In this document: positions 1-11,800 of the stretch, piece by piece
Numbering within the stretch: the first letter of the stretch is position 1
How the letters are laid out: each line of letters opens with the position of its first letter
Origin: Flagellimonas allohymeniacidonis
GTDB taxonomy: Bacteria > Bacteroidota > Bacteroidia > Flavobacteriales > Flavobacteriaceae
DNA length: 64,000 nucleotides
Assembly: GCF_004296335.1 (NCBI RefSeq)
Contig: NZ_SGIU01000002.1
Coordinates: 13,882-77,881, forward strand
Direction of reading: 5' to 3'
Program-made: the position numbers and the translations under genes
The notes under the pieces: generated by a model
Told to the model about the DNA's origin: nothing
Seen by the model: only the letters and a program-made list of their open reading frames with translations
Database searches by the model: none

Positions 1-2068
1 TCGGGTCAAGGTAATCGGGCGTGCCGTCGCCGTCCGTGTCGTCGTCCGTGGGGTCGCCGTCCTCGTCAGCGTCCTCGTCCGGGGTGTCGATGCCGTCACC
101 GTCATCGTCGAAGTCACGGTAGTTCACGTCCTCCGTCCCATCGGTGTCCGGAAGGTCGTTCGCAGGGTCGTCGATCTCGTCGTTCACGTCGTAGCCGTCG
201 TCAACATCGCTGCCCTCGTAGCCGTCGTCAAGACCGTCGTTGTCCGTGTCCACACCCGTGAAGGCCTGGTCCGGCACACCGTCGAAGTCAAAGTCGTTCC
301 CCTCGTTGTTGTCCGCGACCAGGTCGTTGTCGCTGTCGTCGTCAAGGTAGTCCGGAAGCTCGTCATCGTCCGTGTTCTCGGGCGTGAGACCGCCAAGGTA
401 GGCGCTGTTCACACCGTCGTTCGAGGCATAGGTCGCCTCGTCGTCATCGTTCGGGGGGATGTAGCCCGCAGTGGACTGTGCCTCCACGTTGTCAGGTATG
501 CCATCGTCGTCGCTGTCTATGTCCAAGTGGTCGGGCCTCCCGTCACCATCGCTGTCCAAGGGGTCCGTCAGCGGGTCGCCGTCGCCGTCAAGGTTCGGGT
601 CCTCGGTCGTGTCCAGTATCCCGTCGTTGTCGTCGTCAAGGTCAACAAGGTCCGGTACACCGTCGCCGTCAGTATCGTCGCCGGGGTCCTGGTCCGGGTC
701 AAGGTAATCGGGCGTGCCGTCGCCGTCCGTGTCGTCGTCCGTGGGGTCGCCGTCCTCGTCAGCGTCCTCGTCCGGGGTGTCGATGCCGTCACCGTCATCG
801 TCGAAGTCACGGTAGTTCACGTCCTCCGTCCCATCGGTGTCCGGAAGGTCGTTCGCAGGGTCGTCGATCTCGTCGTTCACGTCGTAGCCGTCGTCAACAT
901 CGCTGCCCTCGTAGCCGTCGTCAAGACCGTCGTTGTCCGTGTCCACACCCGTGAAGGCCTGGTCCGGCACACCGTCGAAGTCAAAGTCGTTCCCCTCGTT
1001 GTTGTCCGCGACCAGGTCGTTGTCGCTGTCGTCGTCAAGGTAGTCGGGGTTATCCGAACCATCTGTATTTTCAGGGGTTATACCTTCGTCTCCACTTCCT
1101 TCATAAGCGTTGTCCAATCCATCCTTATCATCATCGTTACCTGTTGGCGGAATGTACCCACTCGTGGGTTGACCTTCCACATTATCAGGCAGACCATCAT
1201 TGTCACTATCAATATCCCTGAAATTTGGCAGGTCATCTGAGTCACTATTTATTGGGTGAATGCCCTCTCCTGCTCCGGGGTATGATTCATAATGGTCATC
1301 AAGGCCATTGTGATCAGAATCTATTCCGCAGGGTAGCACAATGTGATCTGGATCTTGGGCTTCAATGTTATCCAATATCCCATCATTGTCGGAATCGATA
1401 TCACGAAAGTCCTTATGGCCATCACTATCAGTATCTATCGGGAGTAATCCTCCACAGCTTCCAGGAGTTTCTTCATAGGCATCATCCAAACCATTATAAT
1501 CTGTGTCTTTTCCGCTAGGTGGAATATATCCTGTGGTGGTTTGTGCCTCAACATTATCAAGAATACCATCATTATCTGAATCTATATCCTTATAATCTGG
1601 AATGGAGTCTTGATCCGTGTCCACGGGAATTAGTCCCCCACAGCTACCTGGCGTTTCTTCATAGGCATCATCCAGTCCGTTACCATCTTTATCTTTTCCA
1701 CTTGGGGGAATGTACCCATAGGTCGTTTGAGCTTCGATATTGTCAATGATTCCGTCATTATCAGAATCCACATCCAAATAATCGGGAATGGAGTCGCCAT
1801 CCTTGTCCGAGGGATTGGTCAAGTGATTGTTGTCGCCATCAGCATTCGCATCCTCAACCGTATCAATTATTCCATCTCCATCATCGTCAATGTCGTCCTT
1901 ATTAGGAATTCCATCACCATCCGTATCTGTAAAAGTCAATGTTTCTGAAGGGACCGCAACCTTAACGGTTTCAAAAGAAGTTATTGAAAGGAAAATGAAC
2001 AGGCCCAATACCAAAAAAAGGCTACGCAACCCCAATTTCCCAGGAGCGGAGAAAGTATTTTTTTCCAT
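1..2068 (-). CDS. Giant Asp-rich, TSP3-like repeat surface protein, N-terminal part (3' end outside window)
   Basis: About 689 residues are visible on the minus strand from an ATG at 2068, and the frame is still open at base 1. The N-terminus has a basic, hydrophobic stretch at residues 14-29 ([16 protein letters not shown]) that fits a signal peptide. From about residue 45 the protein is a continuous series of Asp/Asn-rich repeats such as DSDNDGIPDN and [12 protein letters not shown], which resemble thrombospondin type 3 calcium-binding repeats, separated by linkers such as [13 protein letters not shown]. In flavobacteria such proteins are usually large secreted adhesins, often with a C-terminal T9SS or gliding-motility domain; that end is not visible here, so export route and function are inference. 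Bases 1 to about 1045 are far richer in G+C than the 5' third. Dense short open frames on the other strands over this region are by-products of the repeats. Confidence 0.85.
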   Translation of the reverse strand, partial: MEKNTFSAPGKLGLRSLFLVLGLFIFLSITSFETVKVAVPSETLTFTDTDGDGIPNKDDIDDDGDGIIDTVEDANADGDNNHLTNPSDKDGDSIPDYLDVDSDNDGIIDNIEAQTTYGYIPPSGKDKDGNGLDDAYEETPGSCGGLIPVDTDQDSIPDYKDIDSDNDGILDNVEAQTTTGYIPPSGKDTDYNGLDDAYEETPGSCGGLLPIDTDSDGHKDFRDIDSDNDGILDNIEAQDPDHIVLPCGIDSDHNGLDDHYESYPGAGEGIHPINSDSDDLPNFRDIDSDNDGLPDNVEGQPTSGYIPPTGNDDDKDGLDNAYEGSGDEGITPENTDGSDNPDYLDDDSDNDLVADNNEGNDFDFDGVPDQAFTGVDTDNDGLDDGYEGSDVDDGYDVNDEIDDPANDLPDTDGTEDVNYRDFDDDGDGIDTPDEDADEDGDPTDDDTDGDGTPDYLDPDQDPGDDTDGDGVPDLVDLDDDNDGILDTTEDPNLDGDGDPLTDPLDSDGDGRPDHLDIDSDDDGIPDNVEAQSTAGYIPPNDDDEATYASNDGVNSAYLGGLTPENTDDDELPDYLDDDSDNDLVADNNEGNDFDFDGVPDQAFTGVDTDNDGLDDGYEGSDVDDGYDVNDEIDDPANDLPDTDGTEDVNYRDFDDDGDGIDTPDEDADEDGDPTDDDTDGDGTPDYLDP
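2..352 (-). repeat. 351-bp direct repeat, copy nearer the C-terminus
   Basis: By eye this is base-for-base identical to 695-1045, with a period of 693 bp (231 codons), so the frame is kept. It encodes a 117-residue Asp-rich segment. The next base to the right differs (c at 353, g at 1046), and base 1 (t) differs from base 694 (c). The repeat may continue past the left edge with further copies. Confidence 0.9.
695..1045 (-). repeat. 351-bp direct repeat, copy nearer the N-terminus
   Basis: Identical partner of 2-352. Its right edge, near base 1045, coincides with the point where the gene switches from G+C-rich codons (GAC for Asp) to the A+T-richer codons used elsewhere in the window. The flanks outside the identical block still align at protein level (for example LTPENTD followed by [11 protein letters not shown]), so the sharp end of identity is a boundary inside older repeats. 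Confidence 0.9.
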
Positions 2069-2457
2069 ATAATGATAGTTTTGGTCAACTAATCACCATG
2101 GCTTGAGGTCGATATGGGATAAGAAATTGGGGCTTCTTATCTAATTGGCTCAGCAAAATTGCTATGTTCTCTGGCCAGGATACATAATTAAAGTATTTGA
2201 GAGTTTCATCCTACTTTAATCGATAAATGACCATTTACACATCCTTATTTACCAATTATAAAAGATACGTATGTAACCGACAAACGGATTATCACCCTTA
2301 AAAACATGAGAACATACGGGTGGGAAAAGTACTTCACTTTTTCTTAACATTTTATTTTTTTTCGTGTTTTTTCGCTGCTATTTATCAACAAAATGGGATT
2401 GATCGCAATACAGATGTACCTACGGATAATTGCATTATTTTTGCGCAAATTTTGACC
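2069..2457. other. Intergenic region between divergent genes, with an inverted repeat
   Basis: 389 bases separate the start of the Asp-rich gene (minus) from the start of prfC (plus), so both promoters should lie here. A perfect 8-bp inverted repeat GATAAGAA/TTCTTATC with an 8-nt loop is at 2118-2141, about 50 nt upstream of the Asp-rich gene start. No T-run follows it, so an operator or 5'-UTR hairpin is more likely than a terminator. The only convincing promoter element is a -7 box near prfC. Nothing else was recognised. Confidence 0.6.
2436..2443 (+). promoter_or_regulatory. Possible -7 box for prfC
   Basis: TATTTTTG matches the Bacteroidota -7 consensus TAnnTTTG and ends 14 nt before the prfC ATG. 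No TTG -33 box was found at the usual distance, so this is tentative. Confidence 0.35.
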
Positions 2458-4047
2458 ATGGATTTCGAGAAGGAAATAGCAAGGAGACGCACATTTGGAA
2501 TTATATCCCACCCAGATGCTGGAAAGACAACTTTGACAGAAAAATTATTGTTGTTCGGTGGTGCGATTCAGGAAGCCGGAGCTGTAAAAAACAACAAAAT
2601 CAAAAAATCAGCTACCAGTGATTTCATGGAAATTGAACGCCAGCGGGGGATTTCCGTAGCGACCTCTGTTTTGGCGTTTATTTACAAGGATAAGAAAATC
2701 AACATCCTGGATACGCCAGGTCACAAGGATTTTGCAGAGGATACCTTTCGAACCTTGACCGCAGTGGATAGCGTTATTGTAGTTATTGATGTTGCCAAAG
2801 GGGTCGAGGAACAAACCGAAAAATTGGTAGAGGTTTGCCGAATGCGAAATATTCCCATGATCGTTTTCATCAATAAACTGGATCGTGAGGGAAAAGATGC
2901 GTTTGACCTACTGGATGAAGTGGAACAGAAACTGGGACTAAACGTGACACCCCTAAGTTTTCCGATAGGCATGGGATACGATTTCAAGGGTATTTACAAC
3001 ATCTTTGAGAAAAACATCAATTTGTTTAGTGGGAATAGCAAGAAGAACATTGAAGAGACCATCGCTTTTGACGATCTTAACAATCCCGAACTTGAAAATA
3101 TCGTTGGCCAAGAAGCGGCACAGGAGTTAAGGGATAATCTTGAGCTTGTTGATGGGGTCTACCCTCCTTTTGATAATGAAGCGTATCTAAAAGGCGAACA
3201 ACAACCGGTGTTTTTCGGGTCAGCATTGAATAATTTTGGGGTACGAGAGCTTTTGGATTGCTTCATACAAATTGCTCCGGCACCAAGAGCAAAAAGGGCA
3301 GAAGAACGGGAGGTGAAAGCATCAGAGAAGGATTTTTCAGGCTTCGTTTTTAAAATCCATGCCAATATGGACCCTAAACACCGTGATCGCCTTGCCTTTA
3401 TCAAAATAGTTTCGGGAACTTTTGAGCGCAACACTCCCTACCTTCATGTCCGTCATGATAAAAAACTGAAGTTTTCAAGTCCCAATGCTTTTTTTGCCGA
3501 GAAAAAAGAAATTGTGGATGTCTCCTTTCCAGGAGATATTGTGGGATTGCATGACACCGGAAATTTCAAAATCGGGGATACGTTGACCAACGGGGAAAAA
3601 TTGAACTATAAAGGGATTCCAAGTTTTTCGCCAGAGCACTTCCGTTATATCAACAATGCCGACCCGATGAAGGCCAAGCAGTTGAACAAGGGTATTGACC
3701 AATTAATGGATGAAGGGGTTGCCCAGCTTTTTACTTTGGAGTTGAATGGCAGAAAAATCATCGGAACCGTTGGCGCTCTGCAGTATGAAGTTATCCAATA
3801 TCGTTTAGAACATGAATACGGAGCTAAGTGTACCTATGAAAATTTTCCGGTGCGCAAAGCGTGTTGGGTGGAAGCTGAAGATGAGAACAACGAGGAATTC
3901 AAAGAATTCAAACGGGTGAAACAGAAGTTTTTGGCCAAAGACAAACAAGGACAGTTAGTATTCTTGGCAGATTCCCAATTCTCATTGCAAATGACGCAGC
4001 AGAAATACCCATCGGTTAAATTCCATTTTACTTCGGAGTTTGCTTAA
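2458..4047 (+). CDS. prfC: Peptide chain release factor 3 (RF3)
   Basis: Translational GTPase that removes RF1/RF2 from the ribosome after peptide release. It has 529 residues from the ATG at 2458, the same length as the Escherichia coli protein. The frame is open further upstream, but the homologous N-terminus is MDFEKEIARRRTFGIISH. Visible motifs are the P-loop SHPDAGKTT (17-25), DTPGH from residue 85, and NKLD (139-142), followed by the EF-G/RF3-type domains. The gene stands alone and divergent from the Asp-rich gene, and it ends at a strong terminator shared with the convergent DUF3467 gene. There is no Shine-Dalgarno sequence, as is normal in this phylum. Confidence 0.96.
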   Translation: MDFEKEIARRRTFGIISHPDAGKTTLTEKLLLFGGAIQEAGAVKNNKIKKSATSDFMEIERQRGISVATSVLAFIYKDKKINILDTPGHKDFAEDTFRTLTAVDSVIVVIDVAKGVEEQTEKLVEVCRMRNIPMIVFINKLDREGKDAFDLLDEVEQKLGLNVTPLSFPIGMGYDFKGIYNIFEKNINLFSGNSKKNIEETIAFDDLNNPELENIVGQEAAQELRDNLELVDGVYPPFDNEAYLKGEQQPVFFGSALNNFGVRELLDCFIQIAPAPRAKRAEEREVKASEKDFSGFVFKIHANMDPKHRDRLAFIKIVSGTFERNTPYLHVRHDKKLKFSSPNAFFAEKKEIVDVSFPGDIVGLHDTGNFKIGDTLTNGEKLNYKGIPSFSPEHFRYINNADPMKAKQLNKGIDQLMDEGVAQLFTLELNGRKIIGTVGALQYEVIQYRLEHEYGAKCTYENFPVRKACWVEAEDENNEEFKEFKRVKQKFLAKDKQGQLVFLADSQFSLQMTQQKYPSVKFHFTSEFA

Positions 4048-4076
4048 GATTTTCCAATATGTTTAGAAAAGAAAAA

Positions 4077-4107
4077 AGCCCTGAAATAAATTTCAGGGCT
4101 TTTTTTA
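4077..4107. terminator. Terminator between convergent prfC and the DUF3467 gene
   Basis: Perfect 10-bp stem AGCCCTGAAA/TTTCAGGGCT (4077-4086 and 4091-4100) with loop TAAA. It is followed by seven T on the plus strand and preceded by six A, which become a T-run on the minus strand. It should therefore work in both directions. The stop codon of the minus gene lies in the T-run. Confidence 0.9.
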
Positions 4108-4416
4108 GGCTTCTCCAGTGGGTCCAAAATTGAGCGGAATGTGGGGTTGCTCATAGTCTTTGATAGTACCATGTGCTTTCTCAAATCTCGCCACATTGTC
4201 ATTTAAGGCCTTCAGGAATTTTTTTGCGTGTTGCGGTGTCAAAACAATTCTGCTTTTTACCTTGGCTTTGGGCGCCCCGGGCATCATGCTGATGAAATCG
4301 ACCACAAACTCGGAAACGGAATGATTGATAATCGCTAAATTGGAATAGATTCCTTCAGCCGTTTTTTCATCCAATTCTATGTTTATCTGCTTTTGATTTT
4401 GACTGTTGTCTGCCAT
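4105..4416 (-). CDS. DUF3467 family protein
   Basis: A 103-residue acidic cytosolic protein. The segment INIELDEKTAEGIYSNLAII followed by FVVDFISMMPG and LTPQHAKKFLKALNDN is typical of DUF3467, a small family of unknown function. It lies directly downstream of rpoC, separated from it by a terminator hairpin, so it may depend on its own promoter or on read-through. Its terminator is shared with prfC. The family call is confident; the function is unknown. Confidence 0.85.
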   Translation of the reverse strand: MADNSQNQKQINIELDEKTAEGIYSNLAIINHSVSEFVVDFISMMPGAPKAKVKSRIVLTPQHAKKFLKALNDNVARFEKAHGTIKDYEQPHIPLNFGPTGEA

Positions 4417-4430
4417 ATCTAATTTTACTT

Positions 4431-4464
4431 TAAAAAGAAAACCCTGACCATTTGGCCAGGGTTT
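4431..4464 (-). terminator. Terminator of the rpoBC operon
   Basis: On the minus strand, AAACCCTG-GCC, loop AAAT, GGT-CAGGGTTT forms a stem (arms 4457-4464 and 4439-4446, extended inwards with one G-U pair), followed by TTTTCTTTTTA. It lies 4 nt after the rpoC stop. Confidence 0.85.
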
Positions 4465-4467
4465 GTA

Positions 4468-7400
4468 TTAGAATTTGAATTCCTCTTTTCGGGCCATGAT
4501 CTCATCATATTCCTCTTTCGAGCCAACGATGATGCTGTCATAATCCCTCATACCAGTACCGGCAGGAATTTTATGTCCAACGATAACATTCTCCTTCAAT
4601 CCTTCCAAGGTATCTACTTTACCGCTCACCGCAGCTTCATTCAACACTTTGGTCGTTTCTTGGAACGATGCCGCTGAAATAAATGATTTCGTTTGAAGCG
4701 AAGCTCTGGTGATTCCTTGAAGGATAGGTGTAGCCGTTGCAGCCACAGCATCCCTTGCAGTCACCAAAGTTTTATCTTCCCTACGCAAAATGGAGTTTTC
4801 ATCCCTTAACTCTCTGGCCGTCACAATTTGACCGGCTTTCAAGTTTTCAGACTCCCCAGCATCCTCAATTACCTTCTTACCAAAGATTTCGTCATTCTCT
4901 CGAATGAAGTCATCCTTGTGTACCAATTGATTTTCAAGGAAAGTCGTATCTCCAGAATCCTCAATTCGTACTTTACGCATCATCTGACGTACGACAACCT
5001 CGAAGTGCTTGTCATTGATTTTCACACCTTGTAAACGATATACTTCCTGTACCTCGTTCACCAAGTATTGTTGTACAGCTGATGGGCCTTTGATAGCCAA
5101 GATATCCTCAGGAGTGATGGAACCATCTGACAACGGCATACCCGCACGAACATAATCGTTCTCCTGAACCAAAATCTGGTTGGACAGTTTCACCAAGTAC
5201 TTCTTGATTTCACCTGTCTTGGATTCGATAATTATCTCGCGGTTACCTCTTTTGATTTTACCAAATGAAACCACCCCATCAATCTCAGAAACCACGGCAG
5301 GGTTGGATGGGTTACGAGCCTCGAACAACTCGGTCACCCTTGGAAGACCACCTGTAATATCCCCAGCTTTGGCAGATTTACGTGGAATCTTCACAAGAAT
5401 CTTTCCTTCCTTAATTTTCTCACCATCGTCAATCATCAGGTGGGAACCTACAGGTAGGTTATACGAACGAAGTGTTTCCCCTTTACCATCCTTGATCAAC
5501 AAGGTTGGAATAAGCTTCTTATTTCTAGATTCGGAAATTACCTTCTCTTGGAAACCTGTTTGTTCGTCAATTTCAACTTGATAGGTTACCCCTTGCTCAA
5601 TATTCTCGTAAGCAATCTGTCCGGTAAATTCGGAAACAATAACACCATTATAGGGATCCCATTGACAAATAACATCGCCTTTTTTGATTTTGGCTCCATT
5701 CTTAACGAACAATTGAGAACCATAAGGAATGTTATTGGTACTCAGGGTAATACCTGTATTGGCATCAACTACCTTGATTTCAGAAGTACGTGAGATTACA
5801 ATATTTGCTTTTTCTCCTTCGCTGTTCTCACCGACAACGGTTCGCAAATCCTCAATCTCAGCAACACCGTCAAACTTTGCCTCCAATTTGTTGTCTTCAG
5901 AAATGTTACCGGCAATACCCCCCACGTGGAAAGTACGAAGTGTCAACTGTGTACCAGGTTCCCCAATGGATTGGGCTGCAACCACACCAACGGCTTCACC
6001 TCGTTGAACCATTTTGTTGGTTGCCAAGTTTCTTCCGTAACATTTGGCACAGATTCCTTTAGGTGCTTCACAAGTTAGTGCTGAGCGCACCTCGATTCTC
6101 TCAATCGGCGCAGCCTCAACTCTCTTGACATCCGCCTCTGAAATTTCCTGGCCAGCTTCAAGAAGCAACTCCTCGGTCAAAGGGTTATATACTTCATGTA
6201 GGGATACCCTTCCTAGAATTCTTTCTCCAAGGGTTTCCACAACTTCTTCATTTTTCTTAAGCGCTTGAACCTCGATACCTCTTAGGGTACCACAGTCTTC
6301 AATGTTGATGATAACGTCTTGGGATACATCCACCAAACGACGTGTCAAGTAACCAGCATCCGCAGTTTTCAAAGCGGTATCTGCAAGTCCTTTACGTGCA
6401 CCGTGAGTTGAGATAAAGTATTCCAAAATGGACAATCCTTCCTTAAAGTTGGAAAGAATTGGGTTTTCGATGATCTCTCCACCGCCGGCGGTTGATTTTT
6501 TAGGCTTTGCCATCAAACCACGCATACCGGTCAACTGACGAATCTGCTCTTTGGAACCCCTTGCGCCAGAATCCAACATCATATACACGGAGTTGAATCC
6601 TTGTTGATCTTCGCGAATTCGCTTCATGGCCAATTCCGTCAACATGGCGTTGGTCGATGTCCAAACATCAATAACCTGATTGTATCGCTCATTGTTGGTG
6701 ATAAGTCCCATGTTATAGTTCATCATGATACCATCAACCTGTCCATTCGCATCAGAAATCATTTCATCTTTCTCTGCTGGTATAATAATATCCCCTAAAC
6801 TAAAGGATAGACCGCCCTTGAAAGCGAACTCATATCCCATGGTCTTGATCTTATCCAAAAACTCGGAAGTCGTAGGAACGTCGGTTACAGCAAGGATATC
6901 ACCAATGATGTTCCGCAACGCTTTTTTGTTCAATACGGAGTTGATGTAACCTGCTTGCTCAGGCACAACACTGTTGAACAAGACACGACCTACCGTAGTC
7001 TCAATAATTTGATTGACCAACTCGCCCTCATCATTAAAGTCTTTGACCCTAACTTTGATTCCCGCATTCAAATCTACTTTTCCCTCGTTGAAGGCAATCA
7101 CCACTTCCTCATCGGAATAAAAGGTCAGCCCCTCTCCCTTAACAGGAACTTCAGGAGTAGATTTTCGCTCTTTGGTCATATAGTACAATCCCAATACCAT
7201 ATCCTGCGAAGGAACGGTAATAGGTGAACCGTTTGCCGGATTCAAAATGTTTTGGGATGCCAACATTAACAATTGGGCTTCCAAAATAGCTTCTGGCCCC
7301 AATGGTAAGTGAACTGCCATTTGATCCCCATCAAAATCCGCATTAAATGCAGTACATGCCAATGGGTGCAAACGAATCGCCTTACCTTCAATCAGTTTAG

Positions 7401-8766
7401 GCTGGAACGCTTGGATACCCAAACGGTGTAATGTGGGGGCCCGGTTCAACAATACCGGATGTCCCTTAAGGACATTTTCAAGGATATCCCACACTACAGG
7501 CTCCTTCTTGTCTATAATCTTCTTGGCAGACTTTACAGTCTTTACAATACCTCTTTCAATCAGTTTACGAATGATGAAAGGCTTGTAAAGTTCGGCTGCC
7601 ATATCTTTTGGAAGACCACATTCGTACAACTTCATTTCCGGTCCAACCACGATTACGGAACGTGCAGAGTAATCCACACGTTTTCCCAATAGGTTTTGGC
7701 GAAAACGACCTTGTTTTCCTTTCAAAGAATCGGAAAGGGATTTCAGTGGTCTGTTGGATTCTGTTTTTACTGCGGAAGCTTTTCTTGTATTATCGAAAAG
7801 TGAATCCACAGCTTCTTGAAGCATCCTTTTCTCGTTCCTCAAAATCACCTCAGGTGCTTTGATTTCCATCAATCGCTTCAAACGGTTATTTCTAATAATA
7901 ACCCTACGATATAGGTCATTCAAATCGGAAGTGGCAAAACGACCACCATCCAATGGCACCAATGGACGCAATTCTGGTGGAATAACAGGTACCACCTTCA
8001 TAATCATCCATTCAGGGTTGTTTTCACGGTTATTCTGCGATTCACGGAATGCCTCAACCACTTGAAGTCGCTTCAGAGCTTCGGTTTTTCTCTGCTTTGA
8101 AGTTTCGGTATTTGCCTTGTGTCTTAATTCATAAGACAGTTGTTCCAAGTCAATTCGGGATAACAGATCAATCAAACATTCAGCACCCATTTTGGCGATG
8201 AACTTGTTTGGGTCTGAATCTTCAAGATATTGGTTTTCTTGAGGAATGGATTCCAGAATGTTCAAGTATTCCTCTTCTGTCAAGAAATCCATTTTCTGGA
8301 TTTCCTCTCCTTCAGGTCCTTTTGCAATACCTGGTTGAATGACCACATACCTTTCGTAATAAATGATCATATCCAACTTCTTGGAAGGCAATCCCAAGAG
8401 GTATCCAATTTTGTTGGGAAGAGAACGGAAATACCAAATGTGCGCCACTGGCACTACAAGGTTGATATGCCCTACTCGGTCCCTTCGTACCTTTTTCTCA
8501 GTCACCTCAACACCACAACGGTCACAAACAATACCTCGGTAGCGAATTCGCTTGTATTTTCCACAGGCGCATTCATAATCCTTGACTGGACCAAAAATAC
8601 GCTCGCAAAACAACCCATCGCGCTCAGGTTTGTGCGTTCTGTAGTTAATGGTTTCCGGTTTTAAAACTTCCCCTCGGGACTCTGCCAAAATAGACTCTGG
8701 TGAAGCCAATCCGATTGAGATTTTATCAAACCTTTTTGGTACATTACTATCTTTTATTCTAGCCAT
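4468..8766 (-). CDS. rpoC: DNA-directed RNA polymerase subunit beta'
   Basis: The 1432-residue beta' subunit, which carries the catalytic centre of RNA polymerase. The N-terminal zinc site is visible as Cys66, Cys68, Cys81 and Cys84. The catalytic [10 protein letters not shown] motif places the magnesium-binding aspartates at 477, 479 and 481. A second zinc-binding cluster ([15 protein letters not shown]) lies near residues 895-910. The length fits Bacteroidota RpoC. It follows rpoB by 44 nt in the same operon and ends at its own terminator. Confidence 0.98.
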   Translation of the reverse strand: MARIKDSNVPKRFDKISIGLASPESILAESRGEVLKPETINYRTHKPERDGLFCERIFGPVKDYECACGKYKRIRYRGIVCDRCGVEVTEKKVRRDRVGHINLVVPVAHIWYFRSLPNKIGYLLGLPSKKLDMIIYYERYVVIQPGIAKGPEGEEIQKMDFLTEEEYLNILESIPQENQYLEDSDPNKFIAKMGAECLIDLLSRIDLEQLSYELRHKANTETSKQRKTEALKRLQVVEAFRESQNNRENNPEWMIMKVVPVIPPELRPLVPLDGGRFATSDLNDLYRRVIIRNNRLKRLMEIKAPEVILRNEKRMLQEAVDSLFDNTRKASAVKTESNRPLKSLSDSLKGKQGRFRQNLLGKRVDYSARSVIVVGPEMKLYECGLPKDMAAELYKPFIIRKLIERGIVKTVKSAKKIIDKKEPVVWDILENVLKGHPVLLNRAPTLHRLGIQAFQPKLIEGKAIRLHPLACTAFNADFDGDQMAVHLPLGPEAILEAQLLMLASQNILNPANGSPITVPSQDMVLGLYYMTKERKSTPEVPVKGEGLTFYSDEEVVIAFNEGKVDLNAGIKVRVKDFNDEGELVNQIIETTVGRVLFNSVVPEQAGYINSVLNKKALRNIIGDILAVTDVPTTSEFLDKIKTMGYEFAFKGGLSFSLGDIIIPAEKDEMISDANGQVDGIMMNYNMGLITNNERYNQVIDVWTSTNAMLTELAMKRIREDQQGFNSVYMMLDSGARGSKEQIRQLTGMRGLMAKPKKSTAGGGEIIENPILSNFKEGLSILEYFISTHGARKGLADTALKTADAGYLTRRLVDVSQDVIINIEDCGTLRGIEVQALKKNEEVVETLGERILGRVSLHEVYNPLTEELLLEAGQEISEADVKRVEAAPIERIEVRSALTCEAPKGICAKCYGRNLATNKMVQRGEAVGVVAAQSIGEPGTQLTLRTFHVGGIAGNISEDNKLEAKFDGVAEIEDLRTVVGENSEGEKANIVISRTSEIKVVDANTGITLSTNNIPYGSQLFVKNGAKIKKGDVICQWDPYNGVIVSEFTGQIAYENIEQGVTYQVEIDEQTGFQEKVISESRNKKLIPTLLIKDGKGETLRSYNLPVGSHLMIDDGEKIKEGKILVKIPRKSAKAGDITGGLPRVTELFEARNPSNPAVVSEIDGVVSFGKIKRGNREIIIESKTGEIKKYLVKLSNQILVQENDYVRAGMPLSDGSITPEDILAIKGPSAVQQYLVNEVQEVYRLQGVKINDKHFEVVVRQMMRKVRIEDSGDTTFLENQLVHKDDFIRENDEIFGKKVIEDAGESENLKAGQIVTARELRDENSILRREDKTLVTARDAVAATATPILQGITRASLQTKSFISAASFQETTKVLNEAAVSGKVDTLEGLKENVIVGHKIPAGTGMRDYDSIIVGSKEEYDEIMARKEEFKF

Positions 8767-8810
8767 AACAATATGGAGATGATATAATTAAAAATGCTTT
8801 ATATAGTATT

Positions 8811-11800
8811 CTATTCTTCCAAACGGATATCCAAGCCCAAGCCCTTAAGCTCATGCATCAATACGTTGAAAGATTCTGGCAATCCAGGTTCCGGCATCGT
8901 CTCACCTTTTACAATGGACTCATAGGTCTTGGCACGTCCGATTACGTCATCTGACTTCACGGTCAAAATTTCACGCAAGGTAGAGGAAGCTCCATAGGCC
9001 TCAAGTGCCCAAACTTCCATCTCACCAAATCGCTGACCACCAAACTGGGCTTTACCACCCAAAGGTTGCTGTGTGATCAATGAGTAAGGACCAATTGATC
9101 TAGCGTGCATCTTGTCATCAACCATGTGACCTAATTTCAACATGTAAATGACCCCTACGGTAGCGGCCTGATCAAATCTTTGACCTGTTCCACCATCATA
9201 TAGGTAAGTGTGCCCAAACAAAGGAACTTCGGCTTCATTGGTAAATTCATTGATTTGATCCAACGTTGCTCCGTCGAAAATTGGGGTTCCAAATTTTCTG
9301 CCCAATTTCTGACCGGCCCAACCCAAAACGGTTTCGTAAATCTGACCAATGTTCATCCTTGATGGTACACCCAATGGGTTTAAAACAATATCCACTGGTG
9401 TTCCGTCTTCCAAGAAAGGCATATCTTCTTGACGAACAATTCGTGCCACGATACCTTTGTTACCGTGGCGACCTGCCATTTTATCCCCTACTTTAAGCTT
9501 ACGTTTTTTGGCGATATAAACCTTGGCCAATTTCATGATACCTGCTGGAAGTTCATCTCCGACAGAGATGGTAAACTTGTCCCTTCTCAGGTTACCTTGA
9601 ATATCGTTCAACTTGATCTTGTAGTTGTGCAATAAATCGGCAACCAATGCATTGGTCTTATCATCAGTGGTCCAACTTCCGCTAATCAAGTGAGCAAAAT
9701 CATCCACTGCGTTCAACATCTTGACCGTATATTTCTTTCCTTTTGGAAGGACTTCCTCACCCAAGTCGTTCATAACGCCTTGAGAAGTTTTTCCACCTAC
9801 CAGTCCGAAAAGTTTTTCAACCAAAACGTCTTTCAACTGCTGGAACTTCACTTCGTAGTCCATCTCCAATCGAGAGATTGCCTCCTTATCCTCAGAACGC
9901 TTGCGCTTATCCTTGATGGAACGTGAGAACAATTTTTTGTCGATAACAACTCCCCTCAATGATGGAGAGGCTTTTAAAGATGCATCCTTCACATCACCGG
10001 CCTTATCACCAAAGATGGCTCGAAGTAATTTCTCTTCTGGAGTTGGGTCTGATTCTCCTTTCGGGGTAATCTTACCAATAAGAATATCTCCAGGTTTTAC
10101 TTCAGCACCGATACGGATCATACCGTATTCATCCAAATCCTTGGTTGCTTCTTCGGATACGTTTGGAATATCGTTGGTCAATTCCTCGGCACCCAACTTG
10201 GTATCTCGAACTTCAAGAGCATATTCATCAATATGGATGGAAGTAAAGATATCTTCACGAACCACCTTTTCTGAAATCACGATGGCATCCTCAAAGTTGT
10301 ATCCCTTCCAAGGCATAAAGGCCACCTTCATGTTTCGACCAAGGGCCAATTCACCACTTTGGGTTGCATACCCTTCACAAAGTACTTGTCCTCTCTTCAC
10401 CTTATCCCCTTTGCGAACAATGGGTTTTAGGTTGATGGATGTACCTTGATTGGTCTTTCTAAACTTCACCAATTCATAGGTCTTGGAATCTTCTTCGAAG
10501 CTTACCAATCTTTCTTCCTCTGTTCTGGAGTACTTGATGGTGATTTTCTGTGCATCAACATATTCCACAACTCCGTCTCCCTCTGCATTGATCAATACCC
10601 TTGAATCGGTGGCGACCTGTCTTTCAAGACCGGTTCCCACGATAGGTGATTCAGGACGCAACAATGGCACGGCCTGACGCATCATGTTGGATCCCATCAA
10701 AGCACGGTTCGCATCATCATGCTCCAAGAATGGAATCAAGGAAGCAGAAATGGAAGCGATTTGATTTGGAGCAACATCCGTGTAGTTTACCTCGCTTGGA
10801 TCTACTACCGGGAAGTCACCTTCCTCTCGTGCGATGACCTTGTCTGAATCAATCTTACCATCTTTTGCTGTTGGAATGTTTGCTTGGGCAATTTTCATTC
10901 CTTCCTCTTCTTCAGCACTTAAATAGATAAATTCCTTGGTGTCCACTTTTCCATCAGCCACTTTACGGTATGGTGTTTCCAAGAACCCCATGGGGTTCAC
11001 CTTGGCAAACACGGATAGGGATGAAATCAAACCAATGTTCGGACCTTCAGGGGTCTCAATAGGACATAATCTTCCGTAGTGCGTATAGTGAACGTCACGA
11101 ACCTCGAAACCTGCTCTTTCCCTGGAAAGACCTCCTGGTCCAAGGGCAGACAACCTTCTTTTGTGGGTTATCTCTGCCAAAGGATTGGTCTGATCCATGA
11201 ACTGTGACAGCTGATTGGTTCCGAAGAAAGAGTTGATTACGGAAGAAAGCGTCTTCGCGTTGATCAAATCAATCGGAGTAAACACCTCGTTATCACGAAC
11301 GTTCATTCGTTCACGAATGGTACGTGCCATACGAGCCAATCCCACACCAAACTGTTGTGACAATTGCTCACCCACAGTTCTCACACGACGGTTGGACAAG
11401 TGATCGATATCATCAATCTCAGCTTTGGAGTTGATCAACTCAATCAAATATTTGATAATGGTAATGATATCTTCTTTGGTCAAGACCTGCTTGTCCATTC
11501 CGATATCCAATCCCAACTTTTTGTTCATTCGGTAACGCCCAACTTCTCCCAAATTGTAACGTTGGTCGGAGAAGAACAGCTTATCGATGATACCACGTGC
11601 AGTTTCCTCATCGGGCGGCTCGGCATTACGTAATTGTCTATAAATGTGCTCTACCGCTTCTTTTTCAGAGTTGGTAGGGTCTTTTTGCAATGTATTGTGA
11701 ATAATGGCATAGTCTGACTGGGCATTGTTCTCCTTGTGGAGAAGAATGGTTTTTACGTCAGCATCCAAAATTTCATCAATGTGTTCTTTTTCAAGAACGG

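Noticed and set aside
1-1045. CRISPR array or other spaced repeat
   Set aside because: The repeats are coding, in frame, and have no regular spacer pattern.
184-1240. Several overlapping open frames on both strands in the G+C-rich repeat region, including a 237-codon plus-strand frame
   Set aside because: They are low-complexity (Val/Arg/Thr-rich) by-products of an Asp-codon repeat; only the minus-strand frame from 2068 has a signal peptide and a coherent repeat pattern.
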